Source of the DNA: Streptomyces sp. HUAS ZL42
Lineage (GTDB): Bacteria; Actinomycetota; Actinomycetes; Streptomycetales; Streptomycetaceae
Direction: 5' to 3'
Assembly (NCBI RefSeq): GCF_040782645.1
Contig: NZ_CP160403.1
Coordinates: 9,583,001 to 9,647,000 of the forward strand
DNA length: 64,000 nucleotides
Shown: piece by piece, positions 7,535 through 15,135 of the stretch
Position numbering within the stretch: position 1 is the stretch's first letter
How the letters are laid out: every line of letters begins with the position of its first letter
The notes under the pieces: generated by a model
What the model was told of the DNA's origin: nothing
Seen by the model: the letters and a program-made list of their open reading frames with translations, nothing else
Databases searched by the model: none
Translations under genes and position numbers: made by a program

Positions 7535-9016
7535 ATGCGCACCACGCACGAGATCGGTGTCACCGAAATCCCCCAGCGGGCAGAGCAGTTGATGGACAGC
7601 GGCCACCGCCTCGCGCTGGTCGCCGCCCACTTCGACGAGGACGGGCCGCGCCTGGTGTACCTCTTCGTCTCCGGCCCGCCCGACACCCGCACCGAACTGC
7701 ACGTCCGCCTCGACCGCGACCGGCCCGAGGTACCCACACTGGCCCATCTCTCCTTCCCCGCAGGCCGGTTCGAGCGTGAGATGCGCGACCTGTTCGGCAT
7801 CGTTCCCCTCGCCCACCCGCTCCCGCGCCGCCTCGTACGGCACTTCCACTGGCCGCGCGGCTGGTACCCGATGCGCCCCGACGCCGGACCCCCGCCGCTC
7901 TTCGGCGAGCAGGAAGGCCCCTACCCCTTCCTTGAAGTGGAGGGCGACGGCGTGTACGAAATCCCCGTCGGCCCGGTGCACGCCGGACTGATCGAACCCG
8001 GCCACTTCCGCTTCTCCGTCGTCGGCGAGACCATCCTCAAGCTCAAGGCCCGCCTCTGGTTCGTCCACAAGGGCATCGAGAAACTCTTTCAGGGACGCTC
8101 GGTGGCCGCCGGACTCCCGCTCGCCGAACGCATCAGCGGCGACACCGCCGTCGGCCACGCCCTCGCGTACTGCCTGGCCGTCGAGGAGGCCACAGACACC
8201 GAAGTCCCCAAACCGGCCCAACGCGCCCGCGCCCTCCTCCTCGAACTGGAGCGCGTCCACAACCACGTCGCCGACCTCGGCATGCTCTGCAACGACGTCG
8301 GCCACGGCATTCTCAACGCCCACGCCCAGCGCGTCCGCGAGCAACTCCTGCGCCTCAACAAGGAGGTCACCGGGCACCGGTTGCTGCGCGGAGGCGTCGT
8401 CCCGGGCGGCGCGGTCCTGCGCGGGCTGCCCGATCCCGTTCGGGTGAAGGCGATCGGTGAGGACATCCGGGAGATCACCGGCCTGGCCCTCGGCCACTCC
8501 ACCGTCCGCGACCGGTTCACCGGCACCGCGATCCTGCACACCGCAGCCGCTCGTGAAATGGGCTGCCTCGGCTATGTCGCCCGCGCCAGCGGCATCGCCG
8601 ACGACGCCCGCGTGGCGCACCCCTTCACCGAGTACGGGGCACAACTCGCTGTACCCGTACACGACACCGGCGACGTCCTGGCCCGTTTCCTCGTCCGCGC
8701 CGAGGAAGTCGAGACCTCCCTCGCCCTGATCGAGCAGTTCGCCGATGGACTGGCGGCCCCTCAAGGGATGCTTGCTCCCCAGCCGTCGCCCGGCGTGGGC
8801 CCAGGCGCCGGGGTGGGCCTGGTCGAGGGCTGGCGCGGCACCATCGCCACCCGCGTCGAACTCGCACCTGACGGCACCCTGGCCCGGGTCAAGCCGGTCG
8901 ATCCGTCGTTCTTCAACTGGCCCGCCCTGCCGGTCGCGTTGGCGGACACGATCGTCCCCGACTTCCCGCTGACCAACAAGAGCTTCAATCTCTCCTACGC
9001 CGGCAACGACCTCTGA
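7535..9016 (+). CDS. HyfG/NuoCD-like large subunit lacking NiFe ligands
   Basis: A 493-residue fusion of a NuoC-like N-terminal domain (about 1-125) and a NuoD/hydrogenase large-subunit domain (about 150-493), the arrangement of HycE/HyfG. In true group 4 hydrogenases two CxxC pairs hold the NiFe site. Here the first motif reads ERISGDTAVGH (Arg199-His208 area) with no cysteine pair, and the C-terminal DPCxxC reads DPSFFNW (Asp456-Ser458). All four ligands are thus missing, and no proteolytic C-terminal tail follows. It should not bind nickel or make hydrogen. It probably belongs to the hydrogenase-related (Ehr-type) complexes with an unknown substrate. Five bases separate it from the upstream stop. 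Confidence 0.85.
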   Translation: MRTTHEIGVTEIPQRAEQLMDSGHRLALVAAHFDEDGPRLVYLFVSGPPDTRTELHVRLDRDRPEVPTLAHLSFPAGRFEREMRDLFGIVPLAHPLPRRLVRHFHWPRGWYPMRPDAGPPPLFGEQEGPYPFLEVEGDGVYEIPVGPVHAGLIEPGHFRFSVVGETILKLKARLWFVHKGIEKLFQGRSVAAGLPLAERISGDTAVGHALAYCLAVEEATDTEVPKPAQRARALLLELERVHNHVADLGMLCNDVGHGILNAHAQRVREQLLRLNKEVTGHRLLRGGVVPGGAVLRGLPDPVRVKAIGEDIREITGLALGHSTVRDRFTGTAILHTAAAREMGCLGYVARASGIADDARVAHPFTEYGAQLAVPVHDTGDVLARFLVRAEEVETSLALIEQFADGLAAPQGMLAPQPSPGVGPGAGVGLVEGWRGTIATRVELAPDGTLARVKPVDPSFFNWPALPVALADTIVPDFPLTNKSFNLSYAGNDL

Positions 9017-9020
9017 CCGC

Positions 9021-9215
9021 TCAGATGTCACCCTCCACGAGGGCGTGCAGGTGCTGGTCGTGCCATCCGTCCTCGTGCAGGAGCGGGCTGCGCTGGGTGC
9101 CCTCGAAGGAGTAGCCGGACTTCTCCGCAGCGCGGCTCATTTCGGAGCCCCAGGCGTCCCTCGGCCTGCGAGCCGCGAGGCTGACACGCCGAACATGCAG
9201 GCCGAGGCCCTCACC
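9021..9215 (-). pseudogene. GNAT acetyltransferase C-terminal remnant
   Basis: On the minus strand the last ~64 codons read as the end of a RimJ/RimL-type N-acetyltransferase: a GLGLH...RVSLAAR segment, then AAEKSGYSFEGTQRS and a DGWHDQHLHALVEGD terminus. The acetyl-CoA-binding part and the start are absent upstream, where an IS21-type fragment begins. A small insertion also disturbs the RVSLAAR...NA region. It is a truncated relic, convergent with the hydrogenase-like operon. Confidence 0.65.
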
Positions 9216-9253
9216 TGGGCGAGGGAACCGCCGGCCGATGCCCGTGCAGGCCG

Positions 9254-9370
9254 CTGCAGGGGACAGCTCCACTGGCGGTGTTCGAGGCCGCCGAGGCCGA
9301 AGCGCTCCTGTGGCGGCCCGAGACACCGTTCGTGCAGGCGAAGTGGTTCGAACGTGACCGTCCTGCCTGA
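9254..9370 (+). mobile_element. IS21-family IstA transposase fragment
   Basis: Thirty-eight codons read LQGTAPLAVFEAAEAEALL...PFVQAKWFERD before a TGA. This matches the region after the catalytic core of IstA proteins, where an HGTTQ..P..VFE..E...LLPLP motif is followed by an aromatic-rich strand. Nothing else of the element is visible; it is a short relic between two other broken genes. Confidence 0.5.
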
Positions 9371-9561
9371 GCAGCTCGACACACTGCTCGTGCGTGCTGG
9401 GCGGTGCCGAGCGCTCAGGTGGGCGTCCTGGTGGACATGTGCCTCGGGCACCAAGGGCCGGTCCGTGCTCGAGGTGAAACGGCTGATCACCGCCAATATA
9501 CCCCAGAGGGGTACGCAAGGCGTCTTGAGTGACGACGGTGAGGGACCCGCCGCGGCGGTGG

Positions 9562-9790
9562 CTACAGGCGCAGTGCGCGGCGCAAGGCGTCGGCGAGTTC
9601 TGCGAACTTCTCCTCGGCCTGGTCGGGGTCATGCGGGCGGCGTGGGTGACGCAGCCGCGCACGTGGTCGTCGAGGAGGCCGAGGACGACTTCCTGCAGTG
9701 CGCGGCCGGCGCCGCTGATCCGAGTGAGGACGTCGACTACGGCACGCACGCGCTCGCCGCCGCGATCGTCGGGGCTGGCGCCCTCACTGA
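9562..9790 (-). pseudogene. Frameshifted csoR-family repressor remnant
   Basis: The minus strand encodes VVDVLTRISGAGRALQEVV then LGLLDDHVRGCVTHAA, the core helix and Cys motif of the CsoR/RcnR (DUF156) family. It then shifts by one base into DPDQAEEKFAELADALRRAL before a TAG. Both parts match the family in order, so a single indel near 9640 broke the gene. The N-terminal helix, with its usual GQVRG motif, is scrambled. CsoR proteins sense copper or other thiol/metal signals; this copy should be inactive. Confidence 0.65.
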
Positions 9791-9929
9791 TGATGATCTC
9801 GGAGCGCAGCCGGCAAGAGGGACCCGGTGCCGCAGAGGTGATGATCTCGCCGCTGGCCGGAGCGAGGGTGAGTCTGAGCATGCCGTGGCCCGAGACGAAG
9901 CAGACGTTGCGGAGGGGATCGGGGCAGCC

Positions 9930-9995
9930 GAAGCGTCCCGGCCGAACCAGCGGTGGGTGGCTGACTTCACCTCCGTGGCCGACCCCGGCTTCGTG
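9930..9995 (+). mobile_element. IS3-family OrfB fragment
   Basis: A ~20-residue stretch, SRPNQRWVADFTSVADPGFV, matches the RPNQ.WV.DFTYV signature at the start of the IS3 OrfB integrase core. The reading frame continues into unrelated sequence. It is a short relic in the same debris field as the IS21 fragment. Confidence 0.5.
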
Positions 9996-10266
9996 AAGTT
10001 CATGCCTGTGCCCGACTGTCCGGCTGAGCCTCTGTCGTGCGGTCGGCCGGATGAGCAGGCGGTGAGAGGGAGCACCCCACGCGGGCAAACCGGCTTGTTC
10101 GACTCCCCGCCGGAGGTCGAACACCTGCGGCGCATCGCGAGGGCACCGGATGTGCCCGCCACCGGTGTGCTGATGGGCGAACACCAGTTGCGGGTGGTGG
10201 TCGCATGACTGCTCGCTCGTACCGGATGGCCTTCCCGACCTGATCGCACCCAAGAGGCGGCGGGCC

Positions 10267-10959
10267 TCAGCCCTGCCGCCCCTTCGCCTGTGCAGCCTTC
10301 ACCTCGGCCGCGTACCGGTCCACGTACTCCTGGCCCGACAGCCGCAAGATCGCGTACGTGATGTCGTCGGTCACGGCCCGCAGCACCGTCTTTTGCTGCG
10401 CCATCCCTGCAAAACGAGAGAAGTCCAGCGCTTCCCCGAAACGGATCGTGACCGGCAGGAGTCCCGGCAGGACGCGTCCCGGAGCCCGGATCTGGAACGT
10501 CCCCACCATCGCGCACGGGATCACCGGAACCTGTGCGGCCAGCGCCATCGCCGCCACCCCGACCTTGCCCTTGTACAGCCGGCCGTCGGGGGAACGCGTG
10601 CCCTCCGGATAGATTGCCAGCAGCCCGCCCTTCGCCAGTACCCCCAGCCCCTCCCGGATCGCCGCCTGCCCCGCCGCCCTGCCCGACCTGTCCACCGGAA
10701 TCTGCCCGGCAGCGCGCAGAACCAGCGCGGTCAGCCGGCCTTTGAGGCCCTGCCCCGTGAAGTACTCCGCCTTGGCCAGGAACGTGATGCGCCGTTTCAG
10801 GACGGCGGGCATGAGAAGGGGGTCCGCGAAGGACAGGTGATTCCCGGCGACGATCGCCGCGCCCTCCGCCGGAACATGCTCGAGCCCCTCGACCCGCGGG
10901 CGGAACAGCAGCCGCAGCGGCGGCCCCAGAAGGATGTTCTTGAGCAGGTAATAGAACAC
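10267..10959 (-). CDS. 1-acyl-glycerol-3-phosphate acyltransferase (PlsC-like)
   Basis: A 230-residue membrane-associated acyltransferase. It has the NHLSFAD block (the catalytic HX4D) at about residues 40-46 and a YPEGTRSPDG block at about 115-125, which binds glycerophosphate; an IPVDR motif lies between. These enzymes acylate lysophosphatidate to phosphatidate in phospholipid synthesis. The GTG at 10959 follows GGGAGCC. An N-terminal hydrophobic segment fits membrane association. It stands alone, flanked by degraded DNA on one side. Confidence 0.9.
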   Translation of the reverse strand: MFYYLLKNILLGPPLRLLFRPRVEGLEHVPAEGAAIVAGNHLSFADPLLMPAVLKRRITFLAKAEYFTGQGLKGRLTALVLRAAGQIPVDRSGRAAGQAAIREGLGVLAKGGLLAIYPEGTRSPDGRLYKGKVGVAAMALAAQVPVIPCAMVGTFQIRAPGRVLPGLLPVTIRFGEALDFSRFAGMAQQKTVLRAVTDDITYAILRLSGQEYVDRYAAEVKAAQAKGRQG

Positions 10960-11161
10960 GGGCGGCTCCCCACTGCCGAATCAGGTGCTGGGGTCGGCCC
11001 GCGCGATCCCGCACTCACGCCTCGCTGTCCAGCCCGCCCCGCGCCTGCGTCCGTCAGCCGGATCGTCGTCCCCAGGGCCGTGTCACCGGCTGCCTCATGC
11101 AGCCGGCCGACCCAGTAGGACGCCGGACCCCGGTACGCGCCCACGTCGCCGAGTCACCGAG

Positions 11162-11374
11162 TCACCGAGCGCAGCCGACGTCCAGCACTTCCACTACGTC
11201 ACCATGGCGGGTGTGCACAAGCCAGCACCACTCTCCGAACGTTGCGGCCAGGTCCGGGGCCTCCGTCGTCGAGTCCCCGGCCACCGCTTCGATGAGCGTG
11301 ATGATCTCCTCATGAACTTCGTCCGGGACCGCGAACAGGGCGTTCGCAGCCCGTGGGACCAATTCGACTCTCAT
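11162..11374 (-). CDS. Small conserved protein, possibly RelE/ParE-like
   Basis: A 70-residue protein starting at ATG 11374, where GGGAGGCG precedes the start; longer in-frame extensions are low-complexity. The order of strands and helices (VELVPRAANALFAVPDEVHEEIITLIEAVAGD ... EWCWLVHTRHGDVVEVL) resembles small RelE/ParE-fold proteins, but catalytic residues of toxins are not identifiable and no antitoxin gene is adjacent. Treat it as a hypothetical protein. Confidence 0.5.
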   Translation of the reverse strand: MRVELVPRAANALFAVPDEVHEEIITLIEAVAGDSTTEAPDLAATFGEWCWLVHTRHGDVVEVLDVGCAR

Positions 11375-11730
11375 TTCGCCTCCCGCGGACGGAAGGTGCA
11401 GCAAAGCGCGGAATTCTCGGCTCCGCCTGGGCCTGTGGACGGCGACGACCACAGCCCCTGACCACGATAAATCCACCATCCCGTCCCATGCGGGCTCCGT
11501 GCGCCGGATGCTTGTCCTGGCCGCCACCGCCTCGACCGCGGGCGCGACCGCCCGGGCGGCCGGGGAGGGCACCCGCAGGAGTGACGGCGTCGTCCGAACC
11601 ACCATCAGCCGACAGCGACCACGGCCAGGGCAAACGCAAGCGCGGGCAGCCCGCTGACCAGGGCGGACACTCGGGGCGCTGACCAGCCGCGCGGCGCGCA
11701 GGTCCGCCAGGCCACGGAGGGGCTGAGGCC

Positions 11731-11916
11731 ATGGTGGGGCGTCTCAGCGAGCGGGTGGCGATCGCCGGCGGCGGAGCTCCCCGTCGCTGAAGGGTCGAAG
11801 CTGGTGGCGGAACTCGGTGACCTGGCCCGCTACGCGTACCTGGACGTCAGCAGCGTGGACGACCGGCAGACGGTGGTGGCAGCGACGGAGCAGGACCTGG
11901 GCCCGGTCTCGGAGGG
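11731..11916 (+). pseudogene. Short-chain dehydrogenase (SDR) N-terminal remnant
   Basis: The sequence reads MVGRLSERVAIAGGG, the beta-1/Rossmann start of an SDR, and then after a disturbed stretch SKLVAELGDLARYAYLDVSSVDDRQTVVAATEQD, the beta-3/alpha-3/beta-4 segment that binds NAD(P). The glycine-rich turn and everything after LGPVS (NNAG, Ser-Tyr-Lys) are missing. A short internal deletion and a 3' truncation explain it. Confidence 0.6.
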
Positions 11917-11936
11917 GTGTCGGGTCGGTGCGAGGG

Positions 11937-13007
11937 TCACCGCCCGTCCCGCGTTCTGCGGCTTCGAGGGGACCGGGTGCCGCCGAGGGTCACGCCGATC
12001 CAGCAAGCCCAGCCGATCGGTTGCAGCGCCCAGTAGCTGATGATCCGGTAGAGAAAGGTGGCGGCGATGGCCTGCCCGGGCTGCAGGCCGTAGGCGACGA
12101 GCAAGGCCGACAGGCCCGCTTCGACGATGCCCAGGTTCCCGGGGGTCAGGCGCAGAGCGCCCGCGACCTGTGTGAGCGCGTATGCGAGCAGCAGCCCGTG
12201 CCAAGGCACGCCGATACCCAGCGCCCACATCGCGGCGGCCAGACATGCGGCATCGAACATCCAGTTGAGCAGAGCAAGTGCGAACGGCCGCATCCACGGC
12301 AGGAATCCGGGCTGCACCCTGCGGGCGTGGTCGGCCAGGTCGGCCAGGGCCACCTCCGCTTGCCGGACCCGCCGGGACCGTTCGCCGGTGTGCAGCCACG
12401 CACGACGCACCACCCGACGGAAGCTCGCGAAGCGGGACAGGCCGAGAACGACCAGGCCGAACGTGAGGGTCAGCACCAGCGCGCCGACCACCGGGCGGAC
12501 GAGGGCGCCAGGGCCGGCCGGGCCGGCCGCCAGCGCACCGACCGCGAGAAGGAGAACCAGGCTGAGCGTCGACAGCGCACCCGCGATCACCAGCACGGCC
12601 GCCGCGTGCACCTGTCCCACGCCCCGGCGGGACAGCTGCCGGAACACCCAGGCCGCCGAGAAGGCCGCTCCGCCCGGCAACGCTCCGGCCATGGCGTTGG
12701 CGGCCACGGCGACGGCCGTCATCCGCCACATGCTCCATTGCACATCCCCCGCCCGCAGCAGCCAGCGCTCCACGGCGGCGAAACACACGAAGGACATCGC
12801 CTCGAGCACCACGGCGACCGCCAGGCCTGGCAGGTGCACGCGGGCGATCAGCTGGTACGCCTCCACCAGCTCGCGCCGCCGGGAGAGCGCAACCACGACC
12901 GCGGCCACCACGATGAGCCCGGCACCCAGCCACCACAACCAGCCCGGCCGTGCCACGGGAGTGTGCACCAGCCTGCCGTTCTCGGCCGTGGAGCCCGGGT
13001 GTGGCAT
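11937..13007 (-). CDS. Lysylphosphatidylglycerol-synthase-like membrane protein (UPF0104)
   Basis: A 356-residue protein with about eight transmembrane helices and the features of the LPG synthase transmembrane/AglD-like family: an early WLLRAG helix pair, GALPGGAAFSAAWVFRQL, and late GALRLTPGNLGIVEAGL with the family's TPGNLG-E motif, followed by ALQPIGW. The cytosolic lysyl-transferase domain of MprF is absent, so it probably flips or transfers an unknown lipid or glycolipid. The ATG at 13007 is preceded by AAGGTGA. No operon partner is visible. Confidence 0.85.
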   Translation of the reverse strand: MPHPGSTAENGRLVHTPVARPGWLWWLGAGLIVVAAVVVALSRRRELVEAYQLIARVHLPGLAVAVVLEAMSFVCFAAVERWLLRAGDVQWSMWRMTAVAVAANAMAGALPGGAAFSAAWVFRQLSRRGVGQVHAAAVLVIAGALSTLSLVLLLAVGALAAGPAGPGALVRPVVGALVLTLTFGLVVLGLSRFASFRRVVRRAWLHTGERSRRVRQAEVALADLADHARRVQPGFLPWMRPFALALLNWMFDAACLAAAMWALGIGVPWHGLLLAYALTQVAGALRLTPGNLGIVEAGLSALLVAYGLQPGQAIAATFLYRIISYWALQPIGWACWIGVTLGGTRSPRSRRTRDGR

Positions 13008-13453
13008 GGCTCGTCACCTTCGACAATCCGCGCGGTGGGGGAGCCCGGTGACGGCAACTGATCCGTCAGGCGTATGTGTCGGCTCCGGACCGCGCCCGCC
13101 ATGGGGCCGAACCCGTCGGGGGCCCGGCTCTGGCAGCATTCCCACGGCTGAATCCTCCTGATCTGCCCCCGCCCGGGTGGACCGACCCCTCACCGTGGCG
13201 ACCCTGGCGCGGAGCCTCGGGATGAATCGCTCTCTTCAGCGTCCGCGGGCCTCGCCACTGTCGGCAAATGTCCTTACGGCGGTCGCCGGGACAGCGTGTG
13301 CAGCGTCCACCTGCAGGGGCAACCCGGGAGGCAGTCGGGCCGGAGTGGCAAGGGCCGAGGGTAGTGACCGGATCGCCGAGCCGTGTCGAACCACGCATCT
13401 GGCCGGCCTGCTTGCTGGGCCCGTGATCAGAGGCCGGAGGCGGTACCGATTCT
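13008..13453. other. Gene-free stretch beside IS701 remnant
   Basis: About 450 bases hold no coding frame with recognisable content. It may include the promoter of the minus-strand gene ending at 11937 near its 13007 end. I see nothing else in it. Confidence 0.4.
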
Positions 13454-13690
13454 TCATGTCTGATTCGCGACTTGTCGGCGGTAATGGCTGGTCTGGGCTC
13501 GGGCCTGGTGGCGGCGTCGCCAGGCGGACCAGCGGAGCCGGTGGGCCGCTCGTGCACGGGCCGGACGACGAGCGTCGTGACCAGTCGCTGGATCTCGTTG
13601 CAGGTGAGCGGGATCAGTTCGTCCTGGGCGGGATGGCGGGCGTGCTCGTAGGCGCGGACGACGGCGATGAAGCCTGACTTCTGCAGTTGG
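13454..13690 (-). mobile_element. IS701-family transposase C-terminal remnant
   Basis: The minus strand encodes SGFIAVVRAYEHARHPAQDE and LIPLTCNEIQRLVTTLVVR and then, after a one-base shift, AHRLRWSAWRRRHQARAQT ending at a TGA. This is the C-terminal end of an IS701-type transposase, with a frameshift. About 190 bp of it recur in inverted orientation, nearly identical, at 17045-17231, with the same frameshift. That suggests a common damaged ancestor. Confidence 0.75.
13456..13650 (+). repeat. Inverted repeat copy 1 (~190 bp)
   Basis: This block, read on the plus strand, matches the reverse strand of 17045-17231 with only a handful of differences (for example GATTCG against GGTTCG near its start). 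The two copies flank 13.7-16.8 kb, including the CrtO-like and CoA-ligase genes. Confidence 0.8.
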
Positions 13691-13792
13691 TGGGTATGCG
13701 CACTCGCCAGAAACGGGGCCTGAGCTGCGGGAACACGCGAAGGACGCGGCCGTTGCGGGCGTGTGCCTACGCGGACACATCCTGGCTTTCAG

Positions 13793-14066
13793 GCCGGGTC
13801 TGCGGCGGCGATCCGGGGTGGTGGCTTGATGCCGAAGTCGCGGTAGAGGGCGGCGGCCTGCTCGGGCGTGAGTGGGGTGGTCTGGACGAGCTGTCCGGCG
13901 TCGTCGGGGGCGCCTGGACCGGGCGTCCCGCCAGATTGAGGGCCAGGCTCAACCACCCGCTGCTCTCGCGGTGGGCGCGGCCGACCCCTTGCGCATGTGC
14001 CAGAAGCCGAAGAGAGACAGCACGGTCATCAGCGTCCCGAGGACGAAGCTGATGATCGCGCTTGGA
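13793..14066 (-). pseudogene. Unrecognised coding remnant inserted in IS701 transposase
   Basis: Two pieces look protein-coding on the minus strand but do not belong to the transposase. One is a transmembrane helix ending ...SLFGFWHMRKGSAAPT (about 13979-14066); the other is a C-terminal piece, LTPEQAAALYRDFGIKPPP (about 13793-13900). They lie in different frames and could be the end of one small membrane protein broken by an indel. The segment occupies the place where the transposase should run from its core to its C-terminus. Function unknown. Confidence 0.35.
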
Positions 14067-14475
14067 GCAGGCGACGGCGAGCACGTAACCGACCCCGCGC
14101 TCCTCCAGCGCCGCCCGCAGCCTCGGGTTGCCACCGTAGACCTCGTCCCCCGCGACCCAGCCCACGCGGTGCCCGGCGTCAAGGAATCGGCCGATCACGA
14201 GGAAGGCCGGCTCCGGCTTGGTCGCAAAGACGATGTCCTCACCCAATCCCGCTGCCCGGCAGCGGTCCGGGTCGCACGTCCACGAGCGCGGGATGTACAG
14301 ATCACGGTCCACCGCCGCATGTCCGCGGCAGCCCGCGTAGACCAGGTCGACGGCGACCTGCGCGTTCTCGATCCTCCCGGCGCTGCCGGTGTACTGGCGC
14401 TGGACACCGACGGTGTGCGTGTCCTTCTTCACGCCCCCGGTCTCGTCGACCACCAGCACCGCGTCCTCGTCGCGC
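14060..14475 (-). mobile_element. IS701-family transposase catalytic-core remnant
   Basis: The minus strand encodes VLVVDETGGVKKDTHTVGVQ (first catalytic Asp), RSWTCDPDRCRAAGLGE and VGWVAGDEVYGGN (second Asp), up to YVLAVACS, where homology stops abruptly near 14062. The N-terminal part is missing at the 14475 side. With 13454-13690 it forms an element interrupted by foreign sequence. Confidence 0.8.
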
Positions 14476-14519
14476 CCGGGACGTAGGATGAAGGTGTGCG
14501 TAGGGTGCGCAGGGGAGGT

Positions 14520-15080
14520 ATGCGCAAGGCTCTGCTCATGGCCGACGTGACGATCGGCATGGCCGCGTTGTTGGTCTGGTCGTGGCGTGCGTTCGGGCCC
14601 CGGAGCGCTCGGTTCGCGTTCCTCGTCGTCTGCCTTCCGTTGATCTGGTTCGGCCTGCTCTGGCGAGTCCTCGTACTGCGGCGGCCCGTGCTGCGGCTGC
14701 CCGCCCGCGTGCACGCGTTGCGCGCCGTCGAGCGCGACGGGCGCGTGTACGAACTGCTCGGCGTCCGGGTGGCCAAGTGGCTGCTGCGCCGCGGCCCCCT
14801 GACGGTGCTCGCGCCGCCGGAACTGAGCCTGCCTGCCGAACGGACCCCGGCCGCCCTCGCCGAACTCGACGAGTGGATGCAGCAGGCCGAGGCCTTGCAC
14901 GAGATCATGCTGGTCGTGACGCTGGCAGTCGTCGTCAACGCGGCCGTCCGCGGCTGGTGGGGCGCCGCGGGCTGGACCTTGCTCTTCAACGTCCTCGGCA
15001 ACGTTTACCCGGCGATGCTGCAGCGATACAACCGCGCCCGGCTTGCCCAGCGGTACGGCATCGCAGGCCACGTCGCCTGA
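14520..15080 (+). CDS. CrtO-like (glycosyl-diaponeurosporenoate acyltransferase family) membrane protein
   Basis: A 186-residue protein with two N-terminal helices, a soluble middle containing VYELLGVRVAKWLLRRG, and a C-terminal helix pair ending in LFNVLGNVYPAMLQRYNRAR. The NVYP..LQRYNR ending is the hallmark of the CrtO acyltransferase family, first known from staphyloxanthin synthesis; the substrate here is unknown. The start at ATG 14520 follows GGGGAGG. It lies 55 bases upstream of a CoA-ligase gene on the same strand, so an acyl-CoA-making enzyme and an acyltransferase may work together. That is an inference from neighbourhood. Confidence 0.65.
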   Translation: MRKALLMADVTIGMAALLVWSWRAFGPRSARFAFLVVCLPLIWFGLLWRVLVLRRPVLRLPARVHALRAVERDGRVYELLGVRVAKWLLRRGPLTVLAPPELSLPAERTPAALAELDEWMQQAEALHEIMLVVTLAVVVNAAVRGWWGAAGWTLLFNVLGNVYPAMLQRYNRARLAQRYGIAGHVA

Positions 15081-15135
15081 TGATGCCCACCGGCATCGAC
15101 CGTGTTCCACCCCCAGGTGGTCGGGAGGAGGAGTC

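Noticed and set aside
7535..9016. Calling the large subunit an active NiFe hydrogenase
   Set aside because: All four NiFe cysteine ligands are replaced and no maturation genes are nearby.
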